Positions 1 through 10,295 of a stretch of 62,211 nt of DNA are shown here, piece after piece. Source of the DNA: an uncultured Alkalilimnicola sp. Lineage in GTDB: Bacteria; Pseudomonadota; Gammaproteobacteria; Nitrococcales; AK92. The notes under the pieces are model-generated. The model made no database searches. It was not told the origin of the DNA and saw only the letters and a program-made list of their open reading frames with translations. Made by a program: the position numbers and the translations under genes. The stretch lies in NCBI GenBank assembly GCA_937951875.1, contig CALGAN010000078.1, forward strand, positions 1 through 62,211, given 5' to 3'. The number at the start of each line of letters is the position of its first letter. The first letter of the stretch is position 1.

Positions 1-1877
1 CCGTACTCGATGAAGCTGCCCGGATCGCACAGATCCTCGACGTTCTCGCGCGCGGTGCGCTGGCCCGTCTTGCGGCGTTTGGCTACCGCCTCGGGGCGGT
101 TCTCGTCCAAGCCGATGGCGTGGCGCGCCCGCACCTCGGCCAGATCGGGTCGGATCGCGTCCAGATCGATGCGCTCCTCGGCGGCGGTCTCGGCGCCGTC
201 GTCGGCTTCCGGTTCCAGGAACAGCAGCGGCGCGCCTTCGGCGACCACGCTGTGCGGTTCGGCGGCGAGCAGTCGCACGGTGCCGCTAGCGGGCGCGGCG
301 ACCGTGTACTGCATCTTCATCGCCTCGATCACCACCACGGTCTGGCCGCGCCGGACGCGCGCGCCGGCCTCGACTTCGAAGCCGACCACCGCGCCGTTCA
401 CGGGCGCGGCGACCGCCACGGTGCCGGGCGGCGCCTGGACGGCCGGCGCGGCGGAAGCGGTGTCGGTCGCGGTCTCGGCGGCGGGTTCGGCCAGCGCCTC
501 GGCCGCGGCGACCAGCTCGGCGGCATGCTGTTCGACGAAGCGGGTGGTCACCTGGTAGTCGGCCAGCTCCGGGCGACGCAGCAGCGCGCGCAGGACCGGC
601 AGGTTGGTCCGCACGCCCTGCACCACGAACTCGCCGGCGGCGCGCTCGGCGCGGCGCAGCAAGGCGCCGAGGTCGTCGCTGCGCACGTGCACCACCAGCT
701 TGGCGAGCAGCGAATCGAACGCCGGGTGGATACGGCTGCCGGTGCTAGCGGCGCCGTCCACACGCACCCCGGGGCCGGTGGCTGGCTCGTAGCGCTGGAT
801 GGTGCCGGACGAGGGCAGGGCGGAGCCGTCGGCGGCGAGCGTCTCGGCGTTGATGCGCAGCTGGACGGCCAGTCCGCGCGGCTGTGGCGGTGCGAGCAGA
901 TCTAGCTCGGCCAGGCTGCGGCCGGCGGCGATGGCGAACTGCAGCGCCACCAGGTCCAGCCCGAGCACCGCCTCGGTGACCGTATGCTCGACCTGCAGGC
1001 GCGGATTGGCCTCCATGAAATAGAAGGCGTCATTGACCGGATCGACCAGGAACTCCAGCGTGCCCAGACTGCGGTAAGCGGTGGCGCGGGCCATGCGCAC
1101 GGCGGCGTCGAGCATCCGTTCCAGCAGTGCCGGCGGCAGGTTCGGCGCCGGCGCCAGCTCGACGATCTTCTGGTGGCGACGCTGCAGGCTGCAGTCGCGC
1201 TCGCGCAGGTGCACGGCCGCGCCGCTGCCGTCGCCGACGATCTGCACCTCGACGTGGCGCGCCGTCTCCAGGTACAGCTCGGCGTACAGGCGATCGTCGC
1301 CGAACGCCGCTTTCGCTTCGGCGCGGCATTGGTCGAACACCGCCGCCGGATCCTCGCCGGCACGCACCACCCGGCTGCCCCGGCCGCCGCCGCCGGCGAC
1401 CGCCTTGAGGATCATGGCCGCGCCGGGCGGCAGGGAGGCGTGGAACGCCGCCGCGGCCGCGGCGTCAGCCAGGTCGCCGGAGCCAGCCACGGTGGGCACG
1501 CCGCATTCGCGCGCCAGCTCGCGCGCCCGCAGCTTGTCGCCGAACAGGTCGATCTGCTCCGGTGTCGGCCCGACGAAGCGCAGGCCGGCCTGTTCGCACA
1601 GGCGGGCGAAGGCGGCGTTCTCGGCCAGGAAGCCGTAGCCGGGATGGACGGCGTCGCAGCCGCTGTCGAGCGCCGCGCGCACCAGCGCCTCGGCATCCAG
1701 GTAGGCGCGGACGCCATGGCCGGGCAGCAGCCGGGCCTGGTCGGCGCGGCGCACGTGCAGGCTGTCGGCGTCGTCGGTCGGATGGACGGCCACCGACTCC
1801 AGCCCCAGTTCGGCGGCGGTGCGCGCGATGCGTAGCGCGACCTCGCCGCGGTTGGCGATCAATACTCTCCTCAGCAC
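1..1877 (-). CDS. Single-chain acyl-CoA carboxylase (biotin carboxylase-BCCP-carboxyltransferase), C-terminus beyond left edge
   Basis: Partial gene: 625 codons are in the window and the carboxyltransferase half lies off the left edge. It starts at GTG 1877 with a GAGGAG ribosome site just upstream. The N-terminus VLRRVLIANRGEVALRIART is the classic biotin-carboxylase start. A glycine-rich ATP-grasp loop (AGGGGRG) and the EANPRLQVEHT motif follow, then a BCCP domain with EAMKM; the biotinyl lysine is about residue 521. The frame is open to the edge, ending at GSFIEY in the linker/early CT domain. The family carboxylates an acyl-CoA at the expense of ATP and bicarbonate. Size and domain order match the complete paralogue at 10296-13595, so acetyl-, propionyl- or longer-chain acyl-CoA are possible substrates. 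It is last in the ABC transporter/acyl-CoA synthetase operon, 92 nt after the synthetase, suggesting that the imported, CoA-activated compound or a product is carboxylated (inference). Confidence 0.9.
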   Translation of the reverse strand, partial: MLRRVLIANRGEVALRIARTAAELGLESVAVHPTDDADSLHVRRADQARLLPGHGVRAYLDAEALVRAALDSGCDAVHPGYGFLAENAAFARLCEQAGLRFVGPTPEQIDLFGDKLRARELARECGVPTVAGSGDLADAAAAAAFHASLPPGAAMILKAVAGGGGRGSRVVRAGEDPAAVFDQCRAEAKAAFGDDRLYAELYLETARHVEVQIVGDGSGAAVHLRERDCSLQRRHQKIVELAPAPNLPPALLERMLDAAVRMARATAYRSLGTLEFLVDPVNDAFYFMEANPRLQVEHTVTEAVLGLDLVALQFAIAAGRSLAELDLLAPPQPRGLAVQLRINAETLAADGSALPSSGTIQRYEPATGPGVRVDGAASTGSRIHPAFDSLLAKLVVHVRSDDLGALLRRAERAAGEFVVQGVRTNLPVLRALLRRPELADYQVTTRFVEQHAAELVAAAEALAEPAAETATDTASAAPAVQAPPGTVAVAAPVNGAVVGFEVEAGARVRRGQTVVVIEAMKMQYTVAAPASGTVRLLAAEPHSVVAEGAPLLFLEPEADDGAETAAEERIDLDAIRPDLAEVRARHAIGLDENRPEAVAKRRKTGQRTARENVEDLCDPGSFIEY

Positions 1878-1969
1878 GGTTTGCTCCTCGAAGAAGGGTG
1901 TGCGCATGCCGGCAGGCTCGGCGTGGCAGGGGATGGGAGCGCCGCCGCAGGACGGCGGCGCGGTTCCGT

Positions 1970-3619
1970 TCAGGCGGCGTCGTCTTTGAGCAGGCGGCGC
2001 AGCACCTTGCCGGCGGACGTGGCGGGCAGCGCGTCGCGGAAGGCGATCTCGCGCGGCACCTTGTAGGCGGCCATGTTGTCGCGCGCCCAGTCGATGATCT
2101 CCTGCTCGCTGACCTTGCCCTTGTACTCAGGGCGCAGCACCACGAACAGCTTGACGCTCTCGCCGCGCTTGGGATCGGGCACGCCGATGGCGGCGCACTG
2201 CAGGATCGCCGGGTGGCGCAGCATGAGCGCCTCGACGTCCTCGGGGAACACGCTGTAGCCCGAGCACTTGATCATCTCCTTCACCCGGCCGGTGAAGTAG
2301 AGATAGCCGTCCTCGTCGAAGAAGCCGACGTCGCCGGTGTGCACCCAGCCATCACGCAGCGTCTCGGCGGTGGCCTCCGGACGCTTCCAGTAGCCTTTGA
2401 ACACCGCCGGGTTGCGCACGATGATCTGCCCGCTCTTGCCGCGCGGCAGGTCCTCGCCGGTCTCCAAGTCGATGATCTTGATCTCGTTGCCCGGGATCGG
2501 CACGCCGCAGCTGCCCCACTTGATGCGCTCCTTGGGCATGTAGGTGTCGGAGGTGTGGGTCTCGCTCAGACCGTACGACGCCTCCGTCATCTGGCAGCCG
2601 GTGAGGGCTTTCCACTCCTCGGCCAGCTTCTCAGTGACCGGGATGCCGAAGCTGGTGGCGAAGTTCTGCTTGAGCGAGCGCAAGTCGCGCTTGTCGATGC
2701 CCGGGTAGTCGAGGATGGCGCGGTTCATCGGCGCGATGCTGTACCAGACGGAAACCCGGTACTTCTCGAAGGCCTGGATCACCGTCTCCGGATCGAAGCG
2801 GGTCAGGGTGATCACCGTGGAGCGCGCGTACACCGCCGAGTACACGCCGAAGTTCATGCCAGCGATGTGGCAGAACGGCGCGATCGCCAGGCTGACCTGG
2901 CCGAAGTCCATCTCCCGCACTTGGAAGGAGGCGGCGGTCTTGTAGAGCGCGGCGCCGTAGCTGAGCATGGCGCCCTTGGGCCGGCCGGTGGTGCCGGAGG
3001 TGAAGGTCATCAGCGACACGTCGTTCCACAGATCGACCGGCACCGGCTCGGCCAGCGGCGCCTGCTCGCGCAGGATCTGGCCCAGATCCACCGTGCCCTC
3101 CGGCACGCTCAGCACGCGCGGCAGATCCGGCGGCACGGGCAGCGTCGGCTCCTCGGGCAGGTAGTCGGCGTACGAGGTGGTCACCACCAGCTGCAGCAGC
3201 GGCAGCGAGGAACGCACCGCGGCCACGGTCTCGTACAGATCACGGCTGGTGATCAGCGCCCGCGCCTCGCTGGCCTCGAGCTGATACTGCACCTCCGCGC
3301 CCTTGTACTGCGGGTTGAGCGGCGTGACGATGGCACCGCACATCTGGATGGCATAGTGGGCGACGATGTACTGCGGGCAGTTCTGCAGATAGATGCCCAC
3401 CCGGTCACCCTTGCTGACGCCCTGGCTCTTCAGGAAGCCGGCCAGGCGCCGCACCGCGTCGCCCAGCTCGCCCCAGGTCACGGTCCTGCCATAGAACACG
3501 TACGCCGGCTGATCGGGAATGGTGGCGGCGTTGTTCAGCAGGTAATCGTGCATGGGCCGTTCGCCCAGCCAATAGTTGATCACCGCCCCCTGCTCCGCCG
3601 TGTTACTGTCCTGGCTCAT
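1970..3619 (-). CDS. AMP-dependent acyl-CoA synthetase/ligase
   Basis: 549-residue ANL-superfamily enzyme that activates a carboxylic acid to acyl-AMP and then acyl-CoA in the cytoplasm. Visible motifs are the P-loop MTFTSGTTGRPKG (about residues 205-217), the A5-type motif YGLSET, the hinge/ATP-ribose motif GWVHTGDVGFFDEDGYLYFTGR, and the C-terminal catalytic lysine in SAGKVLRR. Length is normal for the family. It starts at ATG 3619 behind a GAGGAA ribosome site, 42 nt after the DppC-like permease gene and upstream of the carboxylase. The context suggests it activates the acid brought in by the ABC importer. Substrate cannot be read from sequence; medium/long-chain fatty acid or an aromatic/cyclic acid are all possible. 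Confidence 0.92.
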   Translation of the reverse strand: MSQDSNTAEQGAVINYWLGERPMHDYLLNNAATIPDQPAYVFYGRTVTWGELGDAVRRLAGFLKSQGVSKGDRVGIYLQNCPQYIVAHYAIQMCGAIVTPLNPQYKGAEVQYQLEASEARALITSRDLYETVAAVRSSLPLLQLVVTTSYADYLPEEPTLPVPPDLPRVLSVPEGTVDLGQILREQAPLAEPVPVDLWNDVSLMTFTSGTTGRPKGAMLSYGAALYKTAASFQVREMDFGQVSLAIAPFCHIAGMNFGVYSAVYARSTVITLTRFDPETVIQAFEKYRVSVWYSIAPMNRAILDYPGIDKRDLRSLKQNFATSFGIPVTEKLAEEWKALTGCQMTEASYGLSETHTSDTYMPKERIKWGSCGVPIPGNEIKIIDLETGEDLPRGKSGQIIVRNPAVFKGYWKRPEATAETLRDGWVHTGDVGFFDEDGYLYFTGRVKEMIKCSGYSVFPEDVEALMLRHPAILQCAAIGVPDPKRGESVKLFVVLRPEYKGKVSEQEIIDWARDNMAAYKVPREIAFRDALPATSAGKVLRRLLKDDAA

Positions 3620-3661
3620 GTGTTTTTTTCCTCGCTATCGTTTTGCTATAGCGCCCGTGCC

Positions 3662-4540
3662 TCAGCGCGACTTCATGGTCGGGTCCAGCGCCACGCGCAG
3701 CGACTCGCCCAGTGCGTTGAAGGCCAGAGCGGTAATCATGATCATCAGGCCGGGCGCGTACATCTGCTCCGGCGCGATCTCCATGTACAGGTAAGCGCGC
3801 GCCAGCATGGCGCCCCAGCTGACGTCGGGCGGCTGAATGCCTAGGCCGAGGAAGCTCAGGCTCGCCTCCGCCAGCAGCGCCACCGCCAGCAGCAGGGTGG
3901 CCTGCACGATCACCGGCTGAATGGCGTTGGGCAGCACGTGCCGCACCAGAATCCGGCCGGTCGACGCGCCGAAGCAGCGCGCCGCGTCGACGTACAGCTC
4001 CCGGCGGACCACCAGCGTGCGGGCGCGGACCAGCCGCGCCAGCTGCGGCGCGAACACCAGGCCGACCGCGATCATGGCGTTGGTCAGACCGATGCCCATG
4101 GCGCCGGTCACCGCCACCGCCAACACGATGGCCGGGAACGACAGCAGCGCGTCGATGCAGCGGCTGATCACCTCGTCCACCCAGCCGCCCAGGAAGCCGG
4201 CCAGCAGGCCGAACGGCACGCCGACCAGCAAGCCGATGCCGACCGCCAGGAAGGCGGCGTAGATCGACATCGAGGCGCCGTGCACCAGGCGACTGAACAC
4301 ATCGCGGCCAAGGTCGTCGGTGCCCAGCCAGTGCTCCGCGCTGGGGGGCGCCAGGGTATTGGCGAGATCCTGATCGGCCGGCGCGTAAGGCGCGATCCAC
4401 GGCGCCAGCACCGCCGCCGCCACCATGGCCAGCAGGACCAGCAGACTCGCGGTGCCGCGCAGATCGCGCCGCATCCAGCCGAGAATGCGCAGATAAACGG
4501 GCTCGTGGCCGGGAGCCAGGGTAAGCGTGTTGCTGCTCAT
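3662..4540 (-). CDS. ABC transporter permease, DppC/OppC type
   Basis: 292-residue inner-membrane permease of the peptide/opine/nickel importer family. It has an N-terminal membrane helix (SLLVLLAMVAAAVLAPWIAPYAP), the OppC_N-like LGTDDLGRDVFSRLVHGA segment, about five further helices, and the EAA loop region around ELYVDAARCFGASTGRILVRHVLPN that docks on the ATPase. Start ATG 4540 lies 1 nt after the stop of the DppB-like gene, so the two are probably translationally coupled. It should form the heterodimeric channel with the DppB-like subunit. Confidence 0.93.
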   Translation of the reverse strand: MSSNTLTLAPGHEPVYLRILGWMRRDLRGTASLLVLLAMVAAAVLAPWIAPYAPADQDLANTLAPPSAEHWLGTDDLGRDVFSRLVHGASMSIYAAFLAVGIGLLVGVPFGLLAGFLGGWVDEVISRCIDALLSFPAIVLAVAVTGAMGIGLTNAMIAVGLVFAPQLARLVRARTLVVRRELYVDAARCFGASTGRILVRHVLPNAIQPVIVQATLLLAVALLAEASLSFLGLGIQPPDVSWGAMLARAYLYMEIAPEQMYAPGLMIMITALAFNALGESLRVALDPTMKSR

Positions 4541-4541
4541 G

Positions 4542-5489
4542 TCAGTCGATCCTCGGATCCAGCACCGTGTACAGCATGTCGGTGGTGAGATTGACCACGA
4601 TCACCGTCACCACCATGGCCAACACCGCGCCCTGCACCAGCGGGAAATCACCTTCGAGCACCGCGTTGACCACCGCGCTGCCCATGCCCGGAATGGCGAA
4701 CACCGCCTCCACCACCACGGTGGCGGCCAGGATCTTGGTGAATAGCAGGCTGACCACGGTGAGCAGGTTGACGCTGACGTTCTTGAGGCCGTGCTTCCAC
4801 AGAATCTTGGCCGGCGACAAGCCCTTGGCGTGCAGCGTGCGCACGTGCTGGGAGTGATGGATCTCCACCAGCGAGCCGCGCAGCTGGCGCGCCACCTCCG
4901 CGATGCCGCCGGTGCTCAGCGCCAGCGCCGGCAAGGTCGCGTACCAGATCGCGCCGGCGAAATCCTCGGTCGGCGAGACGAAGCCGGTCGCCGGGAACAG
5001 GTTCAGAGTCAGACTCAGCAGCAGCACCAGGATCATGCCCAGCCAGAAGTTGGGCACCGCCACCCCCAACGAGGCGACGCTCATGATGAAGCTGTCCTTG
5101 GGCGAGCCCGGCCGGCTGGCCGCCAGGATGCCCAGCGGCACGCCGATCAGCACCGACAGTACGATCGCGTACACCACCACAAACAAGGTGGTGGGGAACG
5201 TGCGGCTGACGGTCTCGGCCACCGCCTCGCCGGTCAGCAGCGAGCTGCCCAGATCACCTTGGATGGCGTGCCACAGCCAGGAACCGTACTGCACCAGGAA
5301 CGGCTGATTGAGCCCGTACAGCTCGCGGATCTCGGCGATGCGCTCCTCGCTGGCGTTCTCGCCGGCCAGGGTGACGGCGATGTCGCCTGGCAGCAGCTGC
5401 ATCAGCGAAAACACGACGAACGTCGCCAAAATCATGATCGGCACCGCCTGCAGCAGGCGGCGGTAAAGCATTTTCGCCTTTCTGTTCAT
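4542..5489 (-). CDS. ABC transporter permease, DppB/OppB type
   Basis: 315-residue inner-membrane permease. It opens with a helix (LLQAVPIMILATFVVFSLMQLLPGD), typical of DppB/OppB/GsiC proteins, then the periplasmic loop with RELYGLNQPFLVQYGSWL, about five more helices, and an EAA loop (RTLHAKGLSPAKILWKHGLKN). It lies 70 nt downstream of the binding-protein gene and is followed almost directly by the DppC-like gene. Substrate class cannot be decided from the permeases; the family includes peptide, nickel, glutathione and hydrophobic-acid importers. Confidence 0.93.
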   Translation of the reverse strand: MNRKAKMLYRRLLQAVPIMILATFVVFSLMQLLPGDIAVTLAGENASEERIAEIRELYGLNQPFLVQYGSWLWHAIQGDLGSSLLTGEAVAETVSRTFPTTLFVVVYAIVLSVLIGVPLGILAASRPGSPKDSFIMSVASLGVAVPNFWLGMILVLLLSLTLNLFPATGFVSPTEDFAGAIWYATLPALALSTGGIAEVARQLRGSLVEIHHSQHVRTLHAKGLSPAKILWKHGLKNVSVNLLTVVSLLFTKILAATVVVEAVFAIPGMGSAVVNAVLEGDFPLVQGAVLAMVVTVIVVNLTTDMLYTVLDPRID

Positions 5490-5559
5490 GCCGGCCTCGT
5501 GTCCAGTGATTGCGACAGGGGGCGCGGGCCCGTGCCGGCGGCACGGGCCCGCCGCCCGC

Positions 5560-7149
5560 TCAGGCCTTCTTCAGGGACACGCCTTCGAACTTGGGCTTGC
5601 CAAGCAGGTTGTTGCGATAGCCCTGCACGTAGCTAGCCGCGGCGACGATGTCCATACGGAACGCCAGCGGCACCACCAGGGCGTGTTCCATGACCAGCCG
5701 CTGCACCTTCGCCAGCGCCTGCTTACGCACGGCCAGATCGTCGGTGGCGCGCGACTCGGCCAGTGCCTCGTCGAAGCCCTCGGGCGGGGCCACGCGGCCG
5801 GCGTTGAAGTAGGCGTTCTTCGAGTACATCAGGCCGTAGGCCATGCTCGGATCGGGCCGGCCGGTCCAGGCCGACAGGATCAGGTCGCCCTCGCCGCGCG
5901 CGAAGTACGCGGCCGACATCTCCGGAATGGTGCCGTTGGTGAAGCGTCCGCCGATGCCGACCTTGGCGAACTGCGCCAGCAGCACTTCCTCGGCCTGGAT
6001 GGTGGCCTGGTCGTTGTAGCCGCGCATGTCCAGCTTCACGCCGTTGCCGTAGCCGGCTTCCTTGAGCAGGGCCTTGGCCTTGTCCGGATCGTACGGATAG
6101 AGCTTGGCCACCTCGGGGTCATAGGCCCAGTGCGACTTCGGCAGGTTCATGTAGGCGGGCTCGCCGGCACCGGCCAGTACCGCCTGCACGTAGGCCTGGC
6201 GGTCGATGGCGTAGTTGAGCGCCTGCCGCACCCGCACGTCCTGCAGCGGACCGCGCGAGTAGTTCAGATAGAGCTGGAAGCAGTAGATGGTCGAGTCGGT
6301 GTAGACCTGCAGCCCCTTGGCCCGCTCGATCAGCGGCAGCTGGCGACCGCCCAGGTGATAAGCGAGGTCGCTCTGGCCGGACATCAGCGAGCGCAGGCGC
6401 GTGGCGGGGTCGGTGATGATGGTGAACTCGATGCCGGCCACCGCGTAGCGCTCGGGCTTCCAGTAGTCCGGGTTGCGCGTGCAGACGATCTTGGCGCCGT
6501 CGGCCCAGCTGACGAACTTCATGGCGCCGGTGCCGACCGGGTTGCGGTCGTGGCGCTCACCCATCTCCTTAAGGGCCTTGGGCGACACCATCATGCCGGC
6601 ACGGTCGGACAGGATCAGCGGCAGCGCGGCATCCGGCGCCTTCAGGTGCAGGACCACTTCGTACGGACCGGTGACTTCCACCGACTCGACGCTGGCCAGG
6701 TCGGTACGGATGTTGGAACGGACGTCGGTGCGGCTGCGGTCGAGGTTGAACTTCACCGCCTCGGCATCGAACGGCGTGCCGTCATGGAACTTGACGCCCT
6801 GCTCCAGGGTGAGCACGAGCGTGCGCGGATCCTTGAACTCCCACGACTTGGCCAGGCCGGGCTTGGGCTGGAGGGTGGCGTAGTCCCACTCCACCAGGGT
6901 GTCGAAGATCGGATAGAGGAAGACGTGATCGCTGCCCGAACCGCCCGTGGCCGGATCCAGGCTGGAAGGGTTGGCCTGCGCCGCCACGCGCAGCACGCCG
7001 CCGTTGGCCGCGGCGGCCTGCGCCAGCGCCGACAGCGGATTGCCCAGAGCGCCCAGGGCCACGCCACCGGCCAGCATCGCCAGGAAATGGCGGCGGCTGA
7101 GCTGGATGCCCTCGACGATGACGCTGTCCTGCGAATCCAGGTTTTTCAT
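5560..7149 (-). CDS. ABC transporter substrate-binding protein, family 5, Tat-exported
   Basis: 529-residue periplasmic solute-binding protein (SBP_bac_5 family). The N-terminus carries a twin-arginine signal (LSRRHFLAMLAGGVALGALG, about residues 17-36) and an Ala-rich cleavage region, so export is predicted through Tat rather than Sec. The body shows family hallmarks: LDPATGGSGSDHVFLYPIFDTLVEWD near the start, LEQGVKFHDGTPFDAEAVKFNLDR about 110 residues in, and DVRVRQALNYAIDRQAYVQAVLAGAGEPA in lobe II. Start ATG 7149 has a GGAGGAGAG ribosome site. It sits between the ATPase and permease genes of the same operon. Ligand unknown; coupling to an acyl-CoA synthetase argues for a carboxylate rather than a peptide (inference). 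Confidence 0.92.
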   Translation of the reverse strand: MKNLDSQDSVIVEGIQLSRRHFLAMLAGGVALGALGNPLSALAQAAAANGGVLRVAAQANPSSLDPATGGSGSDHVFLYPIFDTLVEWDYATLQPKPGLAKSWEFKDPRTLVLTLEQGVKFHDGTPFDAEAVKFNLDRSRTDVRSNIRTDLASVESVEVTGPYEVVLHLKAPDAALPLILSDRAGMMVSPKALKEMGERHDRNPVGTGAMKFVSWADGAKIVCTRNPDYWKPERYAVAGIEFTIITDPATRLRSLMSGQSDLAYHLGGRQLPLIERAKGLQVYTDSTIYCFQLYLNYSRGPLQDVRVRQALNYAIDRQAYVQAVLAGAGEPAYMNLPKSHWAYDPEVAKLYPYDPDKAKALLKEAGYGNGVKLDMRGYNDQATIQAEEVLLAQFAKVGIGGRFTNGTIPEMSAAYFARGEGDLILSAWTGRPDPSMAYGLMYSKNAYFNAGRVAPPEGFDEALAESRATDDLAVRKQALAKVQRLVMEHALVVPLAFRMDIVAAASYVQGYRNNLLGKPKFEGVSLKKA

Positions 7150-7204
7150 TGTTACTCTCCTCCGGTGAACTGTGCGTGATCGAACGATAGTGGACGGTTG
7201 TCGA

Positions 7205-9285
<2,081 letters not shown>

Positions 9286-9390
9286 CCTCTCTCCTCCGTC
9301 GGAAACCGCGCCTCGCCCCCCGAGGCGACCGCTTCCATGGACACCGGCCCGAACCGGCGCCGGCTCATGCTCTCTTTAGGTTCTTGTCAG

Positions 9391-9413
9391 GCCCGGCACG
9401 GTCCGCGCCGGGC
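9391..9413 (-). terminator. GC-rich hairpin between tetR and the ABC operon
   Basis: A GCCCGGC/GCCGGGC stem starts about 10 nt after the tetR stop on the minus strand. There is no U-tract, so it could be a weak terminator or an RNA-processing hairpin that lowers read-through into the ABC operon. Confidence 0.35.
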
Positions 9414-9422
9414 AAGTCTTGC

Positions 9423-10055
9423 TTATGTGCCGTAGGCGTCGCGGATCACCTGGCGCACGGCGTTGTAATGGGCTTCGAGCTTCTCGAAGCCGCCATGCTG
9501 GGTGATGGCCGAGCCGAAATACCAAAGCGGAGCCACCAGCAACACGATGGTCCGGGTCGGCGTGTCCGGGCGGAGCTCGCCAGAGCCGATCGCCAGCCGC
9601 ACCGCGTGCTCCACGTATTCCTCGAACTGCCGCGACATGCGCGCGATACCGCGGCGAATCTCGTCCGGCAGCGGAATGTTCTCGAACTGCGTGCGCGCCG
9701 ACAGACTCCACGGGATGCGCCCGTTGGGGCTGTCGTTGAACTCGTTGAAGCGCCGCCGCGCATCCTCCAGCGTCAGCTCGATGCGCCGATCGAGCGTGAT
9801 GCCCGGCTTGAGCCAGATCTCGCTGTAGATCTTCTCCACCTCGGCGTAGGTCTCCTGGAAGACCTCCGCGACCAGCGCGTTCTTGTTGCCGAAGTGGTAG
9901 TGCAGATTGGCGCGGGTGGTTCCGACCCGCTCGGCGATGTGGCCGTAGGTGACCTTGTGCACGCCGTGACGAATGAACAGCTCGCGCGCCACCGCCTTGA
10001 TCCGGGCTCGGGTCGAACCGTTATCGACCTTGTCGTTAGCCTCTGCCGCGACCAT
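9423..10055 (-). CDS. TetR/AcrR family transcriptional regulator
   Basis: 210-residue regulator. The N-terminal helix-turn-helix is at about residues 30-60 (VTYGHIAERVGTTRANLHYHFGNKNALVAEVF), followed by an all-helical ligand domain with an aromatic-rich C-terminus. ATG 10055 is preferred because an AGAGG ribosome site lies 6 nt upstream; an in-frame GTG at 10061 falls inside that site. It lies between the transporter/synthetase/carboxylase operon (same strand) and the divergent carboxylase gene, with an inverted repeat in the divergent gap. It probably represses both sides until an acyl-CoA or related ligand binds (inference from context). Confidence 0.92.
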   Translation of the reverse strand: MVAAEANDKVDNGSTRARIKAVARELFIRHGVHKVTYGHIAERVGTTRANLHYHFGNKNALVAEVFQETYAEVEKIYSEIWLKPGITLDRRIELTLEDARRRFNEFNDSPNGRIPWSLSARTQFENIPLPDEIRRGIARMSRQFEEYVEHAVRLAIGSGELRPDTPTRTIVLLVAPLWYFGSAITQHGGFEKLEAHYNAVRQVIRDAYGT

Positions 10056-10122
10056 TCCCACCTCTGCTTGCTGCGGCCGCGCGAATCGCGGACGCGGTCC
10101 TTGTGCGTTTAGGAAGCCACTA

Positions 10123-10172
10123 ACTTACATGAAAGTCAATAATACGACCAAAATCCTGATTGACGTGTAAGT
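10123..10172. promoter_or_regulatory. Candidate TetR operator and divergent promoter region
   Basis: Two related arms face each other: ACTTACATGAAAGTCAAT at 10123-10140 and ATTGACGTGTAAGT at 10159-10172, sharing ACTTACAYG and TCAAT. Each arm contains a TTGAC hexamer that could be a -35 element: TTGACG at 10160-10165 for the plus-strand carboxylase, and TTGACT on the other strand for tetR. The -10 elements are weak (TAAGGT at 10184-10189 on the plus strand). Overlap of the arms with -35 elements fits a repressor site. Assignment to the neighbouring TetR protein is inferred. Confidence 0.5.
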
Positions 10173-10295
10173 CAGTCCCTAGGTAAGGTGCGCAACACGC
10201 GGCAGCGCTTGCCGAAGGACCACGCTTGCGCCGGCCCGGAACTCCAACAAGAAATTTCGATCAGCTGGCCGTACTGGCTGAGGAAGCAGAGCAGC

